DNA of 64,000 nt, from contig NZ_LQBK01000040.1 of the NCBI RefSeq assembly GCF_001483755.1, positions 120,628 through 184,627 on the forward strand, read 5' to 3'. Origin of the DNA: Kocuria rosea subsp. polaris. Its GTDB lineage: Bacteria > Actinomycetota > Actinomycetes > Actinomycetales > Micrococcaceae. Positions 55,896-62,570 of this stretch are shown piece by piece (positions within the stretch are counted from its first letter, which is position 1; every line of letters begins with the position of its first letter). The notes under the pieces are model-generated. The model was not told the origin of the DNA. It saw nothing but the letters and a program-made list of their open reading frames with translations, and did no database searches. Both the position numbers and the translations under genes were made by a program.

Positions 55896-57044
55896 TCAGC
55901 GGAGGCTGATCGAGTCGAGGGCGGCCTGCGCCTCGGCGGTCAGGTTCTCCGGCAGCGGGGCGCTCTTGACGGCCTCCGACGAGGCCTGCTGGCCCTCCTC
56001 GCTGACCACGTAGTGCCCGAACGCCTTGGCCAGCTCGAGGACCTCCGGATCCGCGTAGCTGCTGCAGTAGATGTGGTAGGAGACCAGGACCACCGGGTAG
56101 GCCCCGGGCACGTCCGGCTCGCGGTCCAGCTCGAGGGCGATGTCGTGCGGTCCGGTGCCCTCCACGCGGGAGGCCTCGCCGACCGCGGCGCCGGCCGCCT
56201 CGCCGGACACGGCCACGTACTCGGAGCCGACCTCCACCCTGGCCTTGCCGAGGGACTCGTCCACGAGCGAGTCGTCCGCGTAGGTCACGGCGCCCTCGGT
56301 CTCCGCCGTGAGGCTCACCACCCCGGCGTTGCCCTGGGAACGCTCGGTGGGCAGCTCCGACGGCCAGCTGCCGTCCTCCTCGTCCGTCCACACCTCGGGG
56401 ACCACCGAGTGCAGGTAGTCGGTGAAGTTCTCGGTCGTCCCCGAGTCGTCCGCGCGGGCGATGGGGGTGATGGGCAGGTCGGGCAGCTCCACGCCCTCGT
56501 TCTGGGCGGCGATCGCCGGGTCGTCCCACCGGGTGATCTCGTGCCGGAAGATGCGCGCGATGGTCGCGGCGTCGAGGTTCAGCTCCTGGATGCCGGGGAG
56601 GTTGAAGGCGATGCTGATCGGGGAGATGTAGACGGGGATGTTCAGGGCGCCGCCGGGACCGCAGAACTCGCGGACCTCGGCCTGCTCCTCCTCGTCCAGG
56701 TACGCGTCCGAGCCGGCGAAGTCCGTGCCGCCGCCCACGAGAGCGCTGCGCCCGGCCCCGGAGCCCGCGGAGAGGTACTGCACCTGGGCGTCCGGGTGCC
56801 TCGACTCGAAGCCGCTGCGCCAGGTCAGCATGGCGGCGTTCTGCGCCGAGGACCCCACGCCGGTCAGGATCCCGGACAGGTCCGAGCCGCCCTCCTCCGC
56901 CGCCCGGCGCTGCTCCTCGCCGAGCGGATAGTCGGAGCCGCACCCCGTCAGCGCCGTCAGGGCCAGGACCAGGGCCGGTGCCGCGCCGGTCCGCAGCGCC
57001 CGGGCGGGCCTGGTCCGGCGGGGCGGTCGCGAAGCGTTGAGCAT
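55896..57044 (-). CDS. Second, unlinked PstS-type phosphate-binding lipoprotein
   Basis: A 382-residue homologue of the operon PstS. Shared segments include LTGVGSSAQNAAMLTW, GTDFAGSDAYLDEEE, PVYISPISIAFNLPG and DDSGTTENFTDYL, so the phosphate site looks intact. The lipobox is LTALTGCG. ATG 57044 has a GAGGAG site. It stands alone, with no pstCAB next to it, and no PHO-box repeats were found upstream. It might feed the same permease under other conditions or bind phosphate as a sensor or buffer. Confidence 0.93.
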   Translation of the reverse strand: MLNASRPPRRTRPARALRTGAAPALVLALTALTGCGSDYPLGEEQRRAAEEGGSDLSGILTGVGSSAQNAAMLTWRSGFESRHPDAQVQYLSAGSGAGRSALVGGGTDFAGSDAYLDEEEQAEVREFCGPGGALNIPVYISPISIAFNLPGIQELNLDAATIARIFRHEITRWDDPAIAAQNEGVELPDLPITPIARADDSGTTENFTDYLHSVVPEVWTDEEDGSWPSELPTERSQGNAGVVSLTAETEGAVTYADDSLVDESLGKARVEVGSEYVAVSGEAAGAAVGEASRVEGTGPHDIALELDREPDVPGAYPVVLVSYHIYCSSYADPEVLELAKAFGHYVVSEEGQQASSEAVKSAPLPENLTAEAQAALDSISLR

Positions 57045-57094
57045 GGAAGGGTCTCCTCGGAAGCGGTCAGGGTGCGGCGTCAGGGAGGCGGCGC

Positions 57095-57112
57095 ACCCGC
57101 AGGCGTGCGGGT
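57095..57112 (-). promoter_or_regulatory. Hairpin in the leader of the second pstS
   Basis: A perfect 7-bp stem (57095-57101 with 57106-57112, 4-nt loop) lies just downstream of a minus-strand -10 candidate TAGGCT (complement of 57123-57128), so it would form at the very 5' end of the mRNA. It may stabilise or regulate the message. Confidence 0.35.
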
Positions 57113-57153
57113 CCGGGCGCCCAGCCTACCGCCACCGGCGCGGAGGGCCGGTC

Positions 57154-57159
57154 TAGGGT
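57154..57159 (+). promoter_or_regulatory. -10 box (TAGGGT) of a leaderless DUF2254 transcript
   Basis: TAGGGT ends exactly 6 nt before the ATG at 57166. Confidence 0.55.
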
Positions 57160-57165
57160 GAGCCC

Positions 57166-58458
57166 ATGGAAAAGCTCTCCTCCTCCTGGCGCTGGGTGTC
57201 CAGCAACTTCTGGTTCGTGCCCGCCGTGTGCGTGCTCATCGCCGTCGTGCTGGCCCAGTCCGTCGTGGCCCTGGACCGGTGGCTGCCCGAGGGCCTGGAC
57301 TCCCCGTGGATCGCCTGGGTCTACGCCGTCGGCATCGACGGGTCCCGGGCGATGCTCGCCGCGATCGGCGGATCGATGCTCGGCGTGGCCGCGACCGCCT
57401 TCTCCATCACGATCTCGGTGATCGCCACGGCCAGCTCCACGTACGGCCCGCGGCTGGTGCGCAACTTCATGGCGGACCGCTGGAACCAGCTGGTGCTGGG
57501 CGTGCTCGTCTCCACCTTCATCTACTCCCTGCTGGTCCTGCGCACCATCCGTTCGGCCTCCGACGACCTCGCCCAGCCGTTCGTCCCCCATCTGGCGGTC
57601 AACCTCGCGGTGCTGATAGCGGTCGCGGACGTGGCGCTGGTCGTCTACTTCATCCACCACATCGCGGACTCCGTGCAGGTGGACACCCTCGTCCGCGGCG
57701 CCCGCCGACGGCTGCTGGGCGTGATCGAGCGGTGGCACCCGGAGGAGGTGCCGGAGGAGCTCGTCCGGACGGTGCGGCACCGCGACGGCGGGGGCGGGAT
57801 CACGGCGGGCGCCGACGGCTACGTCGCCGACGTCGACTTCGAGCGGCTGCGCGACCACGCAGGGTCCGGTGACGTCGAGATCGAGCTCGTCCCGCGCGTG
57901 GGCGACCACGTCCTGGCCTCGGAACCCCTGTTCCGGGTGTGGCCCGAGCACCGCGCCGAGGAGCTCCGGGACCGGCTGCGGCGCTGCGTCCGGCTGAGCG
58001 ACTCGCGCTCGGCCGACGAGGACGTGCGCTTCGCGGAGCAGCAGGTGGTGGAGCTCGCCGTGCGCGCCCTGTCCCCGAGCACCAACGACCCCTACACCGC
58101 GGTCAACGCCATCGAGGAGGTCGCGTCCGGTCTCGTCCGGGCCGTCTCGCGCCCGCTGCCCGGCAACACGGTCGTGATGGACGGCGTGCACCGGCTGCGG
58201 TACGGGACGGTGGGGATCGACGAGCTCGTCGACATGCCGTTCGACCAGATCCGCCCGCACGCCACCGGGCACGTGAGCGTCCTGCTCGCCCTCGTGGACC
58301 TCGCCGCGCGCCTGGAGGAGGCGAGCATCCACCCGTCCGTGCAGCGGCAGGTGCGCGAGCACGTCGAGGTGCTGCTCGACCAGTTCCGGGACAGCGCGCC
58401 GCACCCCCGGGACCTCGCCCGGGTGGAGCAGCACGTCAGGGTGCGCTCGGCCGGCTGA
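57166..58458 (+). CDS. DUF2254 membrane protein
   Basis: A 430-residue predicted membrane protein of the DUF2254 family. Four hydrophobic segments lie in the first 170 residues (FWFVPAVCVLIAVVLAQSVV; MLAAIGGSMLGVAATAFSI; LVLGVLVSTFIYSLLVL; LAVLIAVADVALVVYFI). A soluble C-terminal domain carries VRALSPSTNDPYTAVNAIEEV. Function unknown. The ATG at 57166 is fixed by the TAGGGT box. It ends 9 bp from the convergent MFS gene. Confidence 0.88.
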   Translation: MEKLSSSWRWVSSNFWFVPAVCVLIAVVLAQSVVALDRWLPEGLDSPWIAWVYAVGIDGSRAMLAAIGGSMLGVAATAFSITISVIATASSTYGPRLVRNFMADRWNQLVLGVLVSTFIYSLLVLRTIRSASDDLAQPFVPHLAVNLAVLIAVADVALVVYFIHHIADSVQVDTLVRGARRRLLGVIERWHPEEVPEELVRTVRHRDGGGGITAGADGYVADVDFERLRDHAGSGDVEIELVPRVGDHVLASEPLFRVWPEHRAEELRDRLRRCVRLSDSRSADEDVRFAEQQVVELAVRALSPSTNDPYTAVNAIEEVASGLVRAVSRPLPGNTVVMDGVHRLRYGTVGIDELVDMPFDQIRPHATGHVSVLLALVDLAARLEEASIHPSVQRQVREHVEVLLDQFRDSAPHPRDLARVEQHVRVRSAG

Positions 58459-58467
58459 GCGCGTCCG

Positions 58468-59994
58468 CTACCGGCGCCGGAGCCGCGGGACGCGGCGCAG
58501 CAGGACGCCCACGGCCACGGCGGTCGCGGCCAGCAGGGCGGCGCCGATCCCGGCCGACAGGTGCACGCCGGCCTCGAAGGCGGCGACGGCCGAGGCCAGC
58601 AGCTCTCCGGACGCGTCCGGGCCGAGGGCCGCGGCGACCACGACCGCCCCGCCGAGGGTCTCGGACGCGGTGGCGGCCTGCTCCGGGTCCAGTCCGGGCG
58701 GCAGGACCGTGCGGCGGGCGTAGGTCGCGGTCACGGCTGTGCCCAGGACGGCCACGCCGAGCGCGGCGCCCAGCTCGTAGGCGGTCTCCGAGATCGCCGA
58801 GGCGGCGCCGGCCTGCTCGAGCGGCACCTCGGTGAGGACGAGGTCCCCCGCGATCGTCTGGGCGGCGCCCGAGCCCAGCCCGACGACCACGAGGGCGACC
58901 ACGAGCACGAGCCCGCCGGAGAGGTCGCCGAGCAGGACGAGCAGGAAGCCCGAGGCCATGACGAGCAGCCCGCCGCCGAGCACGAGCGCCGGCGGCACGA
59001 AGCCGACCACGTGCACCACCAGCAGCCCCGAGGCGATCGTGACGGCGGCGCCCGGCAGGAGGGCCAGACCCGCCTGCAGGGGCGGCATGCCCTCCACGAG
59101 CTGCAGGTGCTGGGAGACGAAGAACAGGAAGCCGATGAAGGTGGTCGAGGCCACCAGGTTGTTGAGCAGTCCGCCGGCGAACGGGGCGTGGCGGAACAAC
59201 CGCAGGTCCAGCATCGGCACCGGGCTGCGCAGCTGACGGCGCACGAACAGCGCCCCGGCGGCCGCGGCCGCCACCGCGGCGGCCAGCACGCCGGCGGAGG
59301 GCCCGTGCGCGCCGAGATCCTTGATCCCGTGCACCAGGGCCACCATGGCCACCACGATCAGCGCGGCGCTGGGCACGTCCACCGGACCCGGCGCGGGGTT
59401 GCGGGACTCGGGCACCAGCACGGGCGCCAGGACCAGCAGCGGCAGCAGCACGGGGACCGCCAGCAGGAACACGGACCCCCACCAGAGGTGCTGGAGCAGG
59501 AACCCGCCGACGACCGGCCCCAGGACCCCGCCCGCCGAGAAGCCCGTGGCCCACACCGCGATGGCCGTCCGCCGCTGCGTGGCGTCGTGGAACATGTTGC
59601 GCAGCAGGGACAGGGTGGCGGGCATCAGCATCGACCCGAAGAGGCCCAGCGCCGCCCGCGCGGCGACGAGCACCTCCCCGCTCGGGGCGAACGCGGCCAC
59701 CGCGGACACGGCCGCGAAGCCCGTGCTGCCCACCAGCAGCAGCCGGCGGCGGCCCACCCGGTCCCCGAGGGCGCCCATGGGCACGAGCAGCCCGGCGAGC
59801 ACCAGCGGATAGGCGTCCACCATCCACAGCAGCTGGGCTCCGGTGGGGCGCAGCTGCCGGGAGATCTCCGGCAGGGCGAAGTTCAGCACCGTGTTGTCCA
59901 CGGAGATCAGCAGCACCGGCAGCATCAGGACCACGAGCGCGGCCCACTCACGGGCGCCGGCGCGGGCCGGGGCGTCGGGTGCCGGGGACAGCAT
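58468..59994 (-). CDS. MFS drug exporter, DHA2 (14-helix) type
   Basis: A 508-residue proton-driven exporter of the LfrA/SmvA/QacA type. It has about 14 hydrophobic segments, motif D1 near the start (LLISVDNTVLNFALPEISRQL), motif A (GALGDRVGRRRLLLVG) and motif C in the fifth helix (TGFSAGGVLGPVVGGFLL), which marks drug/proton antiporters. It probably expels cationic dyes or quaternary ammonium compounds. ATG 59994 has AAGGAG about 12 nt upstream, a long spacing. No adjacent TetR-type regulator was seen. Confidence 0.93.
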   Translation of the reverse strand: MLSPAPDAPARAGAREWAALVVLMLPVLLISVDNTVLNFALPEISRQLRPTGAQLLWMVDAYPLVLAGLLVPMGALGDRVGRRRLLLVGSTGFAAVSAVAAFAPSGEVLVAARAALGLFGSMLMPATLSLLRNMFHDATQRRTAIAVWATGFSAGGVLGPVVGGFLLQHLWWGSVFLLAVPVLLPLLVLAPVLVPESRNPAPGPVDVPSAALIVVAMVALVHGIKDLGAHGPSAGVLAAAVAAAAAGALFVRRQLRSPVPMLDLRLFRHAPFAGGLLNNLVASTTFIGFLFFVSQHLQLVEGMPPLQAGLALLPGAAVTIASGLLVVHVVGFVPPALVLGGGLLVMASGFLLVLLGDLSGGLVLVVALVVVGLGSGAAQTIAGDLVLTEVPLEQAGAASAISETAYELGAALGVAVLGTAVTATYARRTVLPPGLDPEQAATASETLGGAVVVAAALGPDASGELLASAVAAFEAGVHLSAGIGAALLAATAVAVGVLLRRVPRLRRR

Positions 59995-60085
59995 GGCGGG
60001 ACGGAGCTCCTTCGGGACGGGGTGCGGGGCCCATCCTTCCAGAGCCGGCGCCGGCCCGTTCCGGACGGAGGGGTCCGCGCCGCAC

Positions 60086-60091
60086 TAGACT
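60086..60091 (+). promoter_or_regulatory. -10 box (TAGACT) of the acyl-CoA synthetase gene
   Basis: TAGACT predicts a start near 60098 and a leader of about 67 nt. The leader holds a tandem 14-bp repeat (60124-60137 and 60138-60151, 12 of 14 identical). Confidence 0.4.
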
Positions 60092-60165
60092 GCTCGGGAC
60101 GGCCCGCCGGGCGAGCCCGCCCGGCACGTAGCGGCAAGCACGCAGCGGAAAGATTGAGGTCCCCG

Positions 60166-61956
60166 ATGGTCGAGCCGGTCCCCACGAGCGCGATGTCCGA
60201 CGCCGCCCCCGGCGTCTCCGAGCAGTACGAGGCGGCCCGGGACCGTGTCCTGGAGCTGCGGGAGGACTACAACCGGGCCCGCGAGGAGTTCCGCTGGCCG
60301 CGGATGGAGCACTTCAACTACGCCCTGGACTGGTTCGACCACGTGGCCCGGGACCCGCGGCGCGGGGCCCGGGACGCGCTGTGGATCGTCGAGGAGGACG
60401 GCACGGAGCTGCGCCGGACCTTCCGCGAGCTCGCCGAGTCCTCGTCCCGCACCGCGAACTGGCTGCGGGGCCTCGGGGTGCGGCGCGGCGACCGGGTCCT
60501 GCTCATGCTCGGCAACCAGCTCGAGCTGTGGGAGGTCCAGCTCGCCGGCATGAAGCTGGGCGCGCCCCTGATCCCCACCGCCGTCATGATGCCGCCCGCG
60601 GACCTGCAGGACCGGGTGCAGCGGGGGAGGGTCTCGTGGGTCGTCACGGACACGACCAACGCGCCGAAGTTCGCGGGCGTCGAGGGGGACTACCAGCTCG
60701 TCGTCGTCGGGGCGGGGGCCGGAGCGGTGCGCGAGCAGCTGCCCGGCCGTCCCGTGCACGCCTACGCCGAGGCCGCGGACGCGGACCCCGTGCTCGTGCC
60801 GGAGGGCGTCACCCGCTCCCGGGACCCCCTGCTGCTGTACTTCACCTCCGGCACCACGTCCCAGGCCAAGCTCGTGGAGCACACCCACTACTCGTACTCC
60901 TTCGGGCACCTGTCCACGGTCTACTGGATGGGCCTGCGCCCCGGGGACGTCCACCTGAACATCGCCTCGCCCGGCTGGGGCAAGCACTCGTGGTCCAACT
61001 TCTTCGCCCCGTGGATCGCGGAGGCCACCGTGTTCATCCACAACCAGGCCCGCTTCGACGCGGTGGGCCTCATGGAGCAGATGGGCCGCGCCGGGGTCAC
61101 GAGCTTCTGCGCCCCGCCGACCGTGTGGCGGATGCTCATCCAGGCCGACCTGCACCGCGTGCAGGACCCGCCGACGTCCGCCGTCTCCGCCGGGGAGCCG
61201 CTCAACCCCGAGGTGATCCGCCGGGTCCGGGACGCGTGGGGCGTGACGATCCGGGACGGCTACGGCCAGACGGAGACCACGCTGCAGATCGCCAACACCC
61301 CGGGGCAGCCGGTGGTCCCGGGAGCCATGGGGCGGCCCCTGCCCGGCTTCGTCGTCGAGCTCTTCGACCCGCAGACCGGTGCGCCCGCCGAGGAGGGGGA
61401 GATCTGCCTGAAGGTCGACGACGACCCGCCCGGGATCATGGCGGGCTACATCGACGAGCCCGAGCGCACCGCCGAGGTGGTCCAGGACGGCTGGTACCAC
61501 ACCCGCGACATCGCCCGCCGGGACGAGCACGGCGTCTACACGTACGTGGGGCGCACCGACGACGTCTTCAAGGCCTCCGACTACCGGATCTCACCCTTCG
61601 AGCTGGAGTCCGTGCTCATCGAGCACCCGGCGGTGGCCGAGGCCGCCGTGGTCCCGGCCCCGGACCCGGTCCGGCACGCGGTGCCGAAGGCCTACCTGGT
61701 GCTCGCCGCCGGCGCCGAGCCCACCCGGGAGCTCGCGGGGGAGATCCTGCGCTTCGCCCGGGAGAACCTGGCGCCCTACAAGCGGGTGCGCCGGGTGGAG
61801 TTCACCGATCTGCCGAAGACGATCTCGGGCAAGATCCGCCGGGTGGTGCTGCGGGAGCGCGAGGAGGCGGCGGACCGCACCGGCGCCGCGGCGCCCGCGG
61901 ACGGCGGCTACGGCGTCGAGTACACGGAGGCGGACTTCCCCGGGCTGCGCGGCTGA
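60166..61956 (+). CDS. AMP-forming acyl-CoA synthetase (medium-chain/ACSM-like)
   Basis: Activates a carboxylic acid to acyl-AMP and then acyl-CoA. The 596 residues show the P-loop LLLYFTSGTTSQAKLVEHTH (near 220), where Gln and Ala replace the usual Gly-Lys-Pro spacing. RDGYGQTETTLQIAN, GWYHTRDIARRDEHGVYTYVGRTDD and the acylation Lys in PKTISGKIRRVVLR near residue 560 are intact. The overall pattern fits medium-chain acyl-CoA synthetases rather than acetyl-CoA synthetase. ATG 60166 has a GAGGT site; ATG 60193 is possible. A CRP-like site lies just downstream. Confidence 0.9.
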   Translation: MVEPVPTSAMSDAAPGVSEQYEAARDRVLELREDYNRAREEFRWPRMEHFNYALDWFDHVARDPRRGARDALWIVEEDGTELRRTFRELAESSSRTANWLRGLGVRRGDRVLLMLGNQLELWEVQLAGMKLGAPLIPTAVMMPPADLQDRVQRGRVSWVVTDTTNAPKFAGVEGDYQLVVVGAGAGAVREQLPGRPVHAYAEAADADPVLVPEGVTRSRDPLLLYFTSGTTSQAKLVEHTHYSYSFGHLSTVYWMGLRPGDVHLNIASPGWGKHSWSNFFAPWIAEATVFIHNQARFDAVGLMEQMGRAGVTSFCAPPTVWRMLIQADLHRVQDPPTSAVSAGEPLNPEVIRRVRDAWGVTIRDGYGQTETTLQIANTPGQPVVPGAMGRPLPGFVVELFDPQTGAPAEEGEICLKVDDDPPGIMAGYIDEPERTAEVVQDGWYHTRDIARRDEHGVYTYVGRTDDVFKASDYRISPFELESVLIEHPAVAEAAVVPAPDPVRHAVPKAYLVLAAGAEPTRELAGEILRFARENLAPYKRVRRVEFTDLPKTISGKIRRVVLREREEAADRTGAAAPADGGYGVEYTEADFPGLRG

Positions 61957-61975
61957 CGTCCCGCCGCCGGGCGCG

Positions 61976-61993
61976 GCGCACCGGCCGGTGCGC
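61976..61993 (+). terminator. 18-bp perfect palindrome after the acyl-CoA synthetase
   Basis: GCGCACCGGCCGGTGCGC lies 20 bp after the stop and would fold into a hairpin; it is the likely terminator. Confidence 0.6.
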
Positions 61994-62004
61994 GGCACCC
62001 GGAA

Positions 62005-62020
62005 TGTGACGTCACGCACA
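62005..62020. promoter_or_regulatory. CRP/GlxR-like site
   Basis: TGTGACGTCACGCACA matches TGTGA-N6-TCACA at 9 of 10 fixed positions. The segment GAATGTGACGTCACGC (62002-62017) recurs at 62181-62196 with one change (GAATGTGACTTCACGC). Confidence 0.4.
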
Positions 62021-62219
62021 TCCCGGGCCGTGCGCCCAACGGGGGACGTCCGGCGTGCGGGGTGTCCCCACTTCGTGCCACGCGGGCCGCCGCGCAATAC
62101 CGCCCGGTAGGGAAAAGGCGCCGCCGAACCCCTCGCTGACCAGCACCAATGGATGAATTCCGATGGATGTCCCCCGAGGCGAATGTGACTTCACGCGCCG
62201 TGACAGGTCCCGGAAACCC

Positions 62220-62492
62220 TGCCACCATGGTGGCAATTGGTTCACCCGATGGGGCAGAACCAACTGATCCGCCGGGGGGCGGATCGACAGCGGTTCATCG
62301 GGGGATGGGCCGCGTGCACGACGGCATCGGGGGGTGCCCGTGCAACCGGTTCATCGGGGGGTGAACCGAATGGGAGCACCGCTGGGGGGCGGTACTCCCG
62401 CCAGGCGAGTCTCTGCTCGCCACCGGCCGTCAGGCCGGTCGATGCGCCCGTTGCGGGGGCCATCCGCTCGGCGGATGGGCAGCGGGCGCATC
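62220..62492. repeat. Field of consecutive hairpins with GGGG loops
   Basis: At least nine adjacent inverted repeats. First, a 16-bp palindrome (62220-62235) and TTGGTTC/GAACCAA (62237-62263). Then five units of the form stem-GGGG-stem: 62266-62285, 62292-62311, 62323-62338, 62347-62368 and 62378-62393 (the last with an outer extension 62372-62399). Their centres are 26, 29, 27 and 28 nt apart. Then 62404-62421, 62422-62439 and a nested pair (10-bp outer stem 62441-62450 with 62483-62492; 8-bp inner 62460-62467 with 62471-62478). Stems differ in sequence but keep pairing. No known family was recognised. Confidence 0.8.
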
Positions 62493-62570
62493 GCTCTGTC
62501 CGGGCCCGCCGCCACGGCAGGTCCCCGCCTCCGGTCGGGCGGCGTCGGGGGGCCCTGGAAGACTGGGGCC

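Larger units (their letters stand above)
61957..62570. other. 614-bp non-coding gap between acyl-CoA synthetase and recQ
   Basis: The longest gene-free stretch in the window. From left to right it holds an 18-bp palindrome (61976-61993, likely terminator), a CRP-like site (62005-62020) and a second copy of its 5' part (62181-62196). A 16-bp perfect palindrome follows (62220-62235), then a run of hairpins to 62492. A weak -10 (AAGACT) lies before recQ. Short frames exist but none has protein character. Confidence 0.7.

Noticed and set aside
58561-60165. Plus-strand extension of the acyl-CoA synthetase frame by 535 residues
   Set aside because: It runs antisense to the MFS exporter and is His/Gln/Gly-rich nonsense; the synthetase homology starts at the ATG at 60166.
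62006-62015. GTGACGTCAC as a CRE-like element
   Set aside because: CRE/bZIP sites are eukaryotic; in bacteria the CRP-type reading of the same bases is more sensible.
62240-62355. GTTCACC and GTTCATC units inside the hairpin field as a PHO box
   Set aside because: The three units are 53 and 56 bp apart rather than 11, and they form parts of stems whose partners are also present, so the match is likely chance.
62149-62364. A 71-residue plus-strand frame in the gap before recQ
   Set aside because: No ribosome site or -10 at the right distance, Gly/Pro-rich without fold, and it overlaps the paired hairpins.
62266-62393. G-quadruplex made by the G-runs of the hairpin field
   Set aside because: The runs are 21 or more bases apart, too far for a usual quadruplex, and each sits in a hairpin loop with paired flanks.
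62220-62492. CRISPR array
   Set aside because: The units do not share a repeat sequence of 25-40 bp; only structure and the loop are shared.
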